The translations under genes and the position numbers were made by a program. From Nitrospinota bacterium (lineage in GTDB: Bacteria; Nitrospinota_A; UBA7883; JACRLM01), in NCBI GenBank assembly GCA_015231995.1, contig JADGAO010000025.1, positions 1 to 22,218 on the forward strand: a stretch of DNA of 22,218 nt. The letters are read 5' to 3'. Each line of letters starts with the position of its first letter. Position 1 is the stretch's first letter. Under the pieces are notes generated by a model, which did no database searches, was not told the origin of the DNA, and was given only the letters and a program-made list of their open reading frames with translations. Positions 6,987 to 14,109 of this stretch are shown piece after piece.

Positions 6987-8764
6987 GAGCAGGGTCTGTT
7001 TCGTTTATTTTGTGCGCCATCTTCGCGGCGCTTGCGGGAATTCCGGCGGTTTCTTTTTCGGCGGAGCGTCCCGCCTCGTTCAACCCCGCCGACGTGGCCT
7101 CCGGGATGGGCGCGCTTTTCCCGTCCTTGCAAAGCCGTGTGGTTAAGGCGGACGGTTCCGTCCTGCACATCGCCATGCCGGAGTGGGGCACGCTTGTCCC
7201 CGGAGGATTTTTCGAAGTGACCGACGGCTCCGGGGCGCGCCTTGCCGTCGCCAAAATAGTCACGGTTGGCGCCAAGACCGCCATCTGCGAAATCGTCATG
7301 GCGAAAGGCGATGTAAAACCCGGCAAATCCATAGCCAGAGGGTTCAAATCGCCACTGCGCCTGGTATGGCTGTGGGACAAGGCCGGGGCCGGAGCCTCGG
7401 CGATATCCTCCATCGAGGAGGCTTTGAGGGACCGGGGGATGTTCGATCTTGTCCCCCCGCTCTTCTCCATGGCCATCGCGGCGCAACTTGACGAAGGTAT
7501 CGAGCCTAAATCGGCTTCTCACTCCGGGATATTGAAATCTGCACAGACGCTGAAAGCCGACCTGATAGCGGCGGCTTCATTGAAGAACGGGCGGATCGCC
7601 GTCACGATCTTTCTTGCCGGAGGGGAGAAGCTCGCGGAAATAACGTCAGGCTCCGCCCCGCTGGAGGAGTCTGCCCGGACAGCTGGGAAAAAAGGGGAGG
7701 GCGAAACGGACGAAGAGGGCGAGTCCATCTTCGACGCGGCTGGACGCGGGAAAACGTCGTTCGTTTTCAAGAAATGGGCAGGCGCCGCCCAGCCGCTCCG
7801 GGAGACGCCCTCCAAAGTCATGGACGTGCGCGAGAGAGCGCGGTGGAAAAAATATACGGTTGACGGAGAGGCGCTCAGCGCAACGCCGGTTGGCAAGGCG
7901 GTTCTCATTGTCTTCAGCGACTTCATGAGGCTCGCCCTCCCCGATGGCGACAAGCTGACCACTCTGTGGGAATTGCGCGCCCATTCCGGCGTAAAGCTCA
8001 TAAGCGCGGCGGTGGCCGATATTGACGGCGACGGTTTCAGCGAGGTGTTTCTCAACGCCGTGGGCAAAGATGGGCTCAACTCGTTCGCGCTCAGAGTAAC
8101 CGCCGAAGGACACACCGTCATCGCGCAGGACATGAACTACTATTTCTCGCCGGTCAATGACAAGGCTGTCCTTGCTCAACGCGGGGCGGAAGGGGTTCCG
8201 GCTCTTGACGGGGAGACTTCCACGGTCGTTAAATCAGACAAGGACTTCAGCTTCATCCCCGCGTTCACCATAAAGGACGGCGACGTTCCCGTCGGCCTGG
8301 CAAGGGTTGACCTCAACGGCGACAACGTGGCGGAGGCCGTGGGAATCAATTCGAAGGGCGCGCTTGTCGTTTACAGCCAGTCTGGGGAGACTGTGTGGAA
8401 GACTTCCGATCTTGGCCTGACAGGAAGAAGCCTTTACAGTTTTGGCGACAGGTCCGTTCCCGCTCCGCCTCGCATCCTGCCGGTGATGGATAAAGCCGTC
8501 GGTTTGACGCTTGCGGTGGCCGGGGCGGAGTATGAGCGCGTCGGCGTTTTCGGCGGGGCGAAACTTACGAAGGGAGCAATCCGGTTTATCAGCGTGAAGG
8601 AAGGAGCCTGCGTCGAAGAGGACAGGATTTCCGCGCCGGAAGGGTGGATAAGCGACCTTATCGAGGCCCCGTCAAACGATGGGAATAACGATACGATAGG
8701 TTTCATCCGCGTCCTTCCCGGAACGCTCGGCGGCAAGTCGGATATTTTCCTGCCGATTAAATAG
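6983..8764 (+). CDS. Second secreted FG-GAP/VCBS protein, likely paralogue
   Basis: This 593-residue protein has a signal peptide (about residues 1-27, ending SFSA). Residues 50-120 repeat the FlgT-C-like pattern of its neighbour (VKADGSVLHIAMPEWGTLVP, then VKPGKSIARGF beside KIKVGDRI). Residues about 125-225 form a possible CsgG/TolB-N-like domain (RGMFDLVPP; SAQTLKADLIAAASL beside ARQALSADFLIFAGA in the first protein). An acidic linker (235-250) leads to the propeller part with DIDGDG (346-351) and a weaker DLNGDN (443-448). The start ATG overlaps the upstream TGA (ATGA), so the two are almost certainly made together and may form a complex. Function is unknown. After its stop comes only the large palindromic repeat, with no conventional terminator. 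Confidence 0.75.
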   Translation: MRAGSVSFILCAIFAALAGIPAVSFSAERPASFNPADVASGMGALFPSLQSRVVKADGSVLHIAMPEWGTLVPGGFFEVTDGSGARLAVAKIVTVGAKTAICEIVMAKGDVKPGKSIARGFKSPLRLVWLWDKAGAGASAISSIEEALRDRGMFDLVPPLFSMAIAAQLDEGIEPKSASHSGILKSAQTLKADLIAAASLKNGRIAVTIFLAGGEKLAEITSGSAPLEESARTAGKKGEGETDEEGESIFDAAGRGKTSFVFKKWAGAAQPLRETPSKVMDVRERARWKKYTVDGEALSATPVGKAVLIVFSDFMRLALPDGDKLTTLWELRAHSGVKLISAAVADIDGDGFSEVFLNAVGKDGLNSFALRVTAEGHTVIAQDMNYYFSPVNDKAVLAQRGAEGVPALDGETSTVVKSDKDFSFIPAFTIKDGDVPVGLARVDLNGDNVAEAVGINSKGALVVYSQSGETVWKTSDLGLTGRSLYSFGDRSVPAPPRILPVMDKAVGLTLAVAGAEYERVGVFGGAKLTKGAIRFISVKEGACVEEDRISAPEGWISDLIEAPSNDGNNDTIGFIRVLPGTLGGKSDIFLPIK

Positions 8765-8781
8765 TTGGGGCGGGATTCATA

Positions 8782-9005
8782 TTGTCATCCTGAGGGAGCC
8801 CTAGCGACCGAAGGATCAAAATGGATAGATTCTAAATGCCCGGCGTGGGTGTTCTTCACCCCGCCGTCCTTAAGTAGGAGTTCGAGGTGAAGAACACCTC
8901 GAACAGCGTTTGTCGCTTCTGTTTTACCATTTTGCGACAGCCCCATTAAATAGAATATCTTCCTACCTTGATCCTTCGCTCGCCAAGGCTCCCTCAGGAT
9001 GACAA
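8782..9005. repeat. Composite palindromic repeat, copy B, between convergent operons
   Basis: The 224-bp element is bounded by a perfect 19-bp inverted repeat, TTGTCATCCTGAGGGAGCC, at 8782-8800 and 8987-9005. The similarity of the arms continues imperfectly for about 35 more bases (GAAGGATCAA on both sides). The core carries separate structures: a 9-bp hairpin TTCGAGGTG/CACCTCGAA at 8881-8903, a longer-range pair GGTGTTCTTCACC (8848-8860) with GGTGAAGAACACC (8886-8898), and TGTCGC/GCGACA arms around 8910-8940. It fills nearly the whole gap between the rightward FG-GAP genes and the leftward cyclophilin gene. No reading frame is credible. Confidence 0.85.
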
Positions 9006-9062
9006 AAACAGACGTCCCTTCAGCAACAACAGGAACCCCGCCCCAACCTCTCTGTCAAATAA

Positions 9063-9722
9063 TCAGTTCGCAGGGCGCTCTTCGATCTTCACTTTCATCT
9101 CGACGCGCTCAAGCGGGTTGTCGTTGCTGTCGCGTTTTTCATTGACGATCTTGTCAACCACGTCCAATCCTTCGACCGTCTCGCCGAACACTGTGTACTG
9201 CCCGTCGAGGAAATTCGCGTCCGCCTGGCAGATGAAAAACTGCGACCCTGCGCTGTCCGGGTCCTGCGAGCGCGCCATGGAGAGTATCCCGCGTTTGTGG
9301 GCGGTCATGGAAAACTCGGCGGGCAGGTTATAGCCCGGGCCGCCGGTGCCGTGCGTGTGGCGGGCCGCCGCGTTTTTGGAGTTGGGGTCGCCGCCCTGGA
9401 TCATGAAACCGGGGATGACCCTGTGGAACGTCGTGCCGTCGTAGAAGCCGGACTTGGCCAGTTTTTTGAAGCTTTCCACGTGTTTTGGCGCCTTGTCCGG
9501 GAAAAACTTCAATACGATTTTCCCATGCCTGGTTTCGATAACCGCCACTTCCTGCATTTTCTTGTCCTTCTTTTGTGTGTCTGGTGATTGTTGGGCTCCC
9601 TTGGCTTTCACGTCGGCAGAACCCGCTTTCTTCTCTTCGCCCGCCGCCGCGCCCGCTCCGGCGAACACCGCCAAAACCATCGCAACAACGGCGCCCGTCA
9701 ACGATCTTGATGTCAATCTCAT
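9063..9722 (-). CDS. Periplasmic cyclophilin-type peptidyl-prolyl isomerase
   Basis: Catalyses cis-trans isomerisation of Xaa-Pro bonds during folding of exported proteins. The 219-residue protein has a signal peptide (about 1-27, AGAGAAA). A Lys/Ala/Gln-rich linker (30-57) precedes a complete cyclophilin domain (58-219). The active-site stretch FHRVIPGFMIQGGD (99-112) contains the catalytic arginine 101, and GILSMAR (145-151), SAGSQFFI (157-164) and FLDGQYTVFGETVEGLDVVD (171-190) are all conserved. It resembles small bacterial PpiA/PpiB enzymes; the signal peptide puts it in the periplasm, or possibly anchored. GGAG lies 10 bases before the ATG. It is 48 bases downstream of the YkgJ-type gene on the same strand and may share its transcript. 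Confidence 0.92.
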   Translation of the reverse strand: MRLTSRSLTGAVVAMVLAVFAGAGAAAGEEKKAGSADVKAKGAQQSPDTQKKDKKMQEVAVIETRHGKIVLKFFPDKAPKHVESFKKLAKSGFYDGTTFHRVIPGFMIQGGDPNSKNAAARHTHGTGGPGYNLPAEFSMTAHKRGILSMARSQDPDSAGSQFFICQADANFLDGQYTVFGETVEGLDVVDKIVNEKRDSNDNPLERVEMKVKIEERPAN

Positions 9723-9770
9723 CCTCTAACGTCTCCTTTTCAAATTAACCTGACTACCGGCCTGGACCCG

Positions 9771-10166
9771 TCATGAGCCGCGCCGCTTTTTCACCGAGCT
9801 TTTCGATTTGCCCCGTTTTTTCCTTTTATCTTTGGCTTTCTGGAAATGTTTCAGCAGGTCCTCCGGCGTGTCGAACATCACGTCGAAAATATCCCCGAAC
9901 CGCTCGCACTCCGGCGGGTTATGGTTCCGGCAAACGTCGGGGCGCCGCTCGTACACCGTGCAGAGGTTGTTGGCGTCCAGATACCCGCAATCGCCAAGCG
10001 AAAGCTCGTACCATTTGCGGGAGCGGATGAAGAACTTCGTGTTGACGAAATGCAACTGCCATACGAGGTTTTCCCTGTCGAGTTTCGTCTTTGGGCTGGG
10101 AATTTCTTTTTCCAGCCCTTTGCAACAGAGAGCGGGACAACCTTCGCAAGTCTCTTTTTTTTTCAT
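9771..10166 (-). CDS. YkgJ-family cysteine-cluster protein
   Basis: This 131-residue cytoplasmic protein has eight cysteines in the pattern of the YkgJ/UPF0153 family, whose members are thought to bind zinc or iron. They are C7, C10, C14, C15 (CxxC-xxx-CC), then C60, C69, C79 and C87 in GDCGYLDANNLCTVYERRPDVCRNHNP-type context, the conserved RPxxCR included. The C-terminal tail (about 108-131) is almost entirely Lys, Arg, Ser and Gly and may bind nucleic acid or be disordered. The reaction catalysed, if any, is not known for the family. The ATG is followed at once by nine A residues and lacks a clear ribosome-binding site. It sits 75 bases after the restriction-modification gene on the same strand. 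Confidence 0.85.
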   Translation of the reverse strand: MKKKETCEGCPALCCKGLEKEIPSPKTKLDRENLVWQLHFVNTKFFIRSRKWYELSLGDCGYLDANNLCTVYERRPDVCRNHNPPECERFGDIFDVMFDTPEDLLKHFQKAKDKRKKRGKSKSSVKKRRGS

Positions 10167-10241
10167 ATTTTTGAACCAGCCAGCGATTTTACTAGGCTTG
10201 AGCTAATATTTCCAGCCTGCGCGTGGAAAACATCCCCGGCT

Positions 10242-12956
10242 TCACAGGCTAAGCGGCGACAGTATGCGCCCGTAAAGCTGGAACAGAAAAGCTACGCGTG
10301 ACGGATCCCCGTTGAATTTACGAAGCCCATACGCGGCGTCAACGGCGCGGTCAAGTTTTCGATGGGCGCGCACGAGTTGCGATGGAGTGACAAGGGGGTT
10401 ATAAAGATCAGCCAGTGTGTCATCCGGGTATTTGGCGCGCGCGTCAAGAACCTCCTGCGCCGCCCCTTCTATGGCCACCCTTTGCTTTTCCGTCGGATTA
10501 GGCCATGGAAAGTTGTTGTAAACTATTCCGACGGAATAGCGATAATCACTTTTCAATCTTCCACATACCGCCCGCACCCACGCCATATGCATAGTGGACG
10601 ATAAAACTCCGAAGTGGTAAAGTTTTGCGTTGGGGATGATTTTCAGCAAATTGCTGGCTAACGTATTTGGTTTTATAAATCCTACAGGGATATATTTTCT
10701 TCGTTCGGATGAAACTTCGGGGATTACCAAATAAGCCCTTTTCGGCATATTCTCCACATGGAACCTTTTTGGCTCCTCTGCCAATTTTCGTGTGGGAGCA
10801 GACTTGCTGGCCAACCGAAATCGTTTAACTGCCTCCACACGTTTCATAACCTCCGGCATCCGCTTTAGCTCACTGTAAGGGCAATCCCCAAGCCACAAAC
10901 ACCATCGCTCATAACCGTTCAAAAATTCATCCGCCCCAATCCAGCGGTGGAACCATTTTTTCGCGGCCGGCTCTTTCTTGATAAACTCCGCTTTTTCTTC
11001 TGGCGTGAACAGATAGTTTCCGCCATCAATCGGCTTGTTGCCAATTCCAATTTCCGGCGCATCGCAAATCGGCTTTTCCCGATTGGCAAGCGTTATGGAC
11101 GGGCCATCCACCAAATAAGGATTTATAGTGGACGCGCTAATGGCGCGTGGTTCCGATTTCGGCGTCTCGTAGTCGAAAATCCATTTTTTCTTTTCATCCT
11201 CAAGCGCAAAACCGATGATGACGCAGTGAACCGCCGCTTTCCCCCGCGCCTCGCTTGTCCATTGGAACGTGCGGTGGGCGAAGTTTATCCGCGCCCCGCG
11301 GTTGAAAAGGTCGGGCCATAAAACGCCGGGTTGTTCGCCCTGCGTTATAGAATTGGTGGAGACGAAAGCAGAACGAATGGCGTGGTTTTTCGCCATGTAA
11401 TCCACGGACTTGCGATACCAGCAGGCCACGTAATCGAGCAGTCCGGTGTTGCGCGCGCCGTTGAACACCATCTCCACGTCATGCTTCTGGGCCTCTCCCT
11501 GATACTTCGCCCCGCCGAACGGGGGATTGCCTAAAATATACGATAGCGACTTTGGCTCGACGATGTTGGCCCAATCCATACGAAGGGCGTTGCCATGAAT
11601 TATGTTCGGCGATTTTTCCAGCGGCAGTCGCCGAAAATACTGGCCGAACTCTTCCGAAACCCGCATGTTCATCTGGTGGTCTGTCATCCACAAAGCCACC
11701 TGCGCTATCTGCGCGGGAAAGTCTTCTATCTCGATTCCGTAAAACTGGTCAACATCCATCCAGATATGCGGCGACACGTCGAGGAAACCGTGGAACCTGT
11801 CCTTGTGGATTTCCCGCAACACCTCGATTTCAAGCAGGCGAAGTTCCCTGTATGCGATGACAAGGAAGTTTCCGCATCCGCAGGCCGGGTCGAGGAACTT
11901 GAGCCTCGATAGTTTCTTGTGGAAATCCACCAGCTTCTTTCTCTGTTTCCGCGCCTTCTTGAACTCTTCCCACAAGGCGTCGAGGAAAAGCGGACGAATG
12001 AGCTTCAAAATGTTCTGTTCGGTTGTGTAGTGCGCGCCAAGGTCGCGCCGCGAGTCAGGATCCATTACCGACTGAAAAAGAGAGCCAAAAATGGCGGGGC
12101 TTATTCTGCTCCAGTCCAGCCCGCAACAATCAAGGAGGATTACGCGCATCATGAAGTTGAAACTTGCCGGGGAGATGGGTTCCTCGAACAGCCGTCCATT
12201 GACATAGGGGAAGGCCGCTAGATGCTCGTCGAGCGTTGTCTGCCGCTGATCCTCGGGCGTGTTGAGGACATGGAACAGCGCGTTTAAGTGCAATCCAAGG
12301 TCGTGTCCGTCCTCGGCGGTTTTCTGCGTTATGTAGTCGCGAAACTGGCCGCGTTCAAAAATGCTCGTATCCTCGGCAAATAGCATGAAAAGAAGACGAA
12401 CCAGATAAACCTCCAGATGATGCCCCGTATATCCGGTGGCTTTCAAATGGTCGTGCAGACGGCCCATTAGTTCGGCGGCCTTGATGTTGGCGGGGTCTTC
12501 GGGTTTCAAAACCTGTGTTTGATAACCGGCCATGAACCCGAACAGCTTTATGTTCTTGTGGAGCTCGGACAGGTTGAATTCGTGTTTTTCGCCGGTTTCA
12601 AGGTCGTAGAGACGGAATCTTGCAAAGTCGGAAACAAGAATGTACCTGGGCAAGTCGCAATCGGCAAGCCCCGGGAAATAACCCTTCGCCTGATTGTGAG
12701 CGAGGTCGAGATCTTTTCCCCGCGACTTTTGCTCGATTAAGAGGACTCCCGGCCAAATCAGGTCTATATACCCGCTTTTACCGTCAATCGTTTTTATGTG
12801 TTTTTCAAACGTGGCTACTCTGCGTCGGGAAACCCCGAACACGTTGAAAAACCCGTCAAGGAAAGATTTAGCCTCGGCATCCTCGCTGTTCTCGGTTTCC
12901 CATTCCCTCATGAATGCGAAAGCTCGATCGCGTATTTCGTTCCACGATATCGGCAT
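10242..12956 (-). CDS. MmeI-like type IIL restriction-modification enzyme
   Basis: A single 904-residue polypeptide combines nuclease, adenine methyltransferase and target recognition. The N-terminal nuclease motif is intact: D65, nine residues, then E75-Q-K77 (YIDLIWPGVLLIEQK), the same spacing as D70-X9-EXK in MmeI. A helical linker (about 150-330) precedes methyltransferase motif I LDPACGCGN (355-363), GIEIEDFPAQIAQVALWMTDHQ (407-428) and motif IV NPPF (477-480), an N6-adenine type. The C-terminal third (about 600-830, with SDYRYSVGIVYNNFPWP) fits the MmeI target-recognition domain. In this family one protein methylates and cuts, so no partner gene is needed. GC content is visibly lower than in neighbours: by hand 38% over 10621-10740 and 48% over 11701-11760, against 67% in 17101-17160, which suggests transfer. 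No strong ribosome-binding site or promoter is evident. Its target sequence cannot be deduced here. Confidence 0.88.
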   Translation of the reverse strand: MPISWNEIRDRAFAFMREWETENSEDAEAKSFLDGFFNVFGVSRRRVATFEKHIKTIDGKSGYIDLIWPGVLLIEQKSRGKDLDLAHNQAKGYFPGLADCDLPRYILVSDFARFRLYDLETGEKHEFNLSELHKNIKLFGFMAGYQTQVLKPEDPANIKAAELMGRLHDHLKATGYTGHHLEVYLVRLLFMLFAEDTSIFERGQFRDYITQKTAEDGHDLGLHLNALFHVLNTPEDQRQTTLDEHLAAFPYVNGRLFEEPISPASFNFMMRVILLDCCGLDWSRISPAIFGSLFQSVMDPDSRRDLGAHYTTEQNILKLIRPLFLDALWEEFKKARKQRKKLVDFHKKLSRLKFLDPACGCGNFLVIAYRELRLLEIEVLREIHKDRFHGFLDVSPHIWMDVDQFYGIEIEDFPAQIAQVALWMTDHQMNMRVSEEFGQYFRRLPLEKSPNIIHGNALRMDWANIVEPKSLSYILGNPPFGGAKYQGEAQKHDVEMVFNGARNTGLLDYVACWYRKSVDYMAKNHAIRSAFVSTNSITQGEQPGVLWPDLFNRGARINFAHRTFQWTSEARGKAAVHCVIIGFALEDEKKKWIFDYETPKSEPRAISASTINPYLVDGPSITLANREKPICDAPEIGIGNKPIDGGNYLFTPEEKAEFIKKEPAAKKWFHRWIGADEFLNGYERWCLWLGDCPYSELKRMPEVMKRVEAVKRFRLASKSAPTRKLAEEPKRFHVENMPKRAYLVIPEVSSERRKYIPVGFIKPNTLASNLLKIIPNAKLYHFGVLSSTMHMAWVRAVCGRLKSDYRYSVGIVYNNFPWPNPTEKQRVAIEGAAQEVLDARAKYPDDTLADLYNPLVTPSQLVRAHRKLDRAVDAAYGLRKFNGDPSRVAFLFQLYGRILSPLSL

Positions 12957-13062
12957 TATCGAATATTTCCCATCGTAACTAAACCTCTGAGCCTGCCCAC
13001 AAACGGCGTATCAATGCCAGCCCGGCGACAAAATAGTATAACTGGTGTCAAGGTCAGGCTCT

Positions 13063-14088
13063 TCAAAAAACGAACCGGTTTAGCAGGCGTTCCGCGCAGA
13101 CCTCCATCGCGTACCGGCTCAACACGCGATCCCGCGCAATCTTCGCCATCGTACGCCGCTCTTCGGGTGTGGATTCGTAAACGCGCCGAAGGGCCGCCGA
13201 TATCATCTGCGGCGTGGAGAGGGCGCATTTCTGGCCCGGCGCGAAATAGGAGGGATCACTGCAAAAAAACTGGTCAATCACCCCGGACTCCATCTTGAAG
13301 AAACCTCCCTCCGCAAGCAGGCTTTCGTGGCCGCCCCAGAAATTGGCTGTCACCGGCAGGCCCGCAAGAGCCGCCTCCGCAAGCGGCAATCCCAAACCCT
13401 CCCCCAGGCTTGCGGAAACGTATGCGTCGTGTTTTTTATATTCGGCCAGCATGTCGTCCCTCTCCATCCAGTTCGCGGCGATTTCGATGTCCTCTCGCGG
13501 CGACGTCCATTTGCACGATGGCGAAGTCTTTATCACAAGCCGCGCGGCGCCAACTTGCGGGAACGCTTCCATGAAGCCGGCCATCAACAGATGGAACCCT
13601 TTGCGGAAATGCGCCTCCCCGCACGAATAGAAGCTGAACGGGGCATGGGCTTCCCATTCCATTTTTGGGGAAACCGCGTCCGCGTCGAGCGCCGGGGGCA
13701 TGAACAGGATAGGCGCCTTCACGCCGGAATTCCGCATGACATCGGCGACAAAATCGCTTGTCGTCCACACTTCGTCGAACCGGTTTAACGTGTCCACCCA
13801 TCCCTTCGGGTAACGGCTCCATTCGTGATGCGGAAGGGCGATATTGAACGAGTTAGGCAGTGGATGGAAAAGCGGGCCGATTGTGTTGTGCAGGACTACC
13901 GCTCCCGCCAGACGCTCCGCCGTTTTTTCCCAATCTTCGGCGCTTGCCGGAAGAGGTTCTTCGACGACCGGAACCTTCGCGCCCTCAAGTGTAAGCCGGT
14001 AGAGCCTGCCGATGACCTCGTAACTTCCCCGCGCAAAATCGGTTAACAGCGTCACTCCAGCGGATTTGCCCAAACGTCCAGGTTTCAT
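13063..14088 (-). CDS. GT4-type glycosyltransferase
   Basis: Predicted GT-B-fold retaining glycosyltransferase, cytoplasmic face. From the ATG at 14088 it has 341 residues, normal for the family. The C-terminal half carries the donor-binding hallmarks: RKG (162-164) in HFRKGFHLLM and the E-X7-E motif GEGLGLPLAEA (E230, E238) followed by AGLPVTANFWGG. The N-terminal half holds the acceptor side (ALPHHEWSRYP, FDEVWTTSDFVAD). A TTG at 14103 would extend it by five residues, but GGAAGGA placed six bases before 14088 fixes the ATG as start. It begins 22 bases after the stop of the membrane glycosyltransferase gene, so the two are probably co-transcribed and act on the same glycan. Sugar and acceptor are unknown. 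Confidence 0.85.
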   Translation of the reverse strand: MKPGRLGKSAGVTLLTDFARGSYEVIGRLYRLTLEGAKVPVVEEPLPASAEDWEKTAERLAGAVVLHNTIGPLFHPLPNSFNIALPHHEWSRYPKGWVDTLNRFDEVWTTSDFVADVMRNSGVKAPILFMPPALDADAVSPKMEWEAHAPFSFYSCGEAHFRKGFHLLMAGFMEAFPQVGAARLVIKTSPSCKWTSPREDIEIAANWMERDDMLAEYKKHDAYVSASLGEGLGLPLAEAALAGLPVTANFWGGHESLLAEGGFFKMESGVIDQFFCSDPSYFAPGQKCALSTPQMISAALRRVYESTPEERRTMAKIARDRVLSRYAMEVCAERLLNRFVF

Positions 14089-14109
14089 CGGATGTCCTTC
14101 CAACCTCGT

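Noticed and set aside
10242..12956. BREX PglX methyltransferase
   Set aside because: The N-terminal D-X9-ExK nuclease motif and order of domains match MmeI, and no other BREX gene is adjacent.
13035..13051. Promoter for the restriction-modification gene (TTGACA and TATACT on the minus strand)
   Set aside because: The two hexamers are only 5 bases apart, so they cannot act as -35 and -10 together; no partner at correct spacing was found for either.
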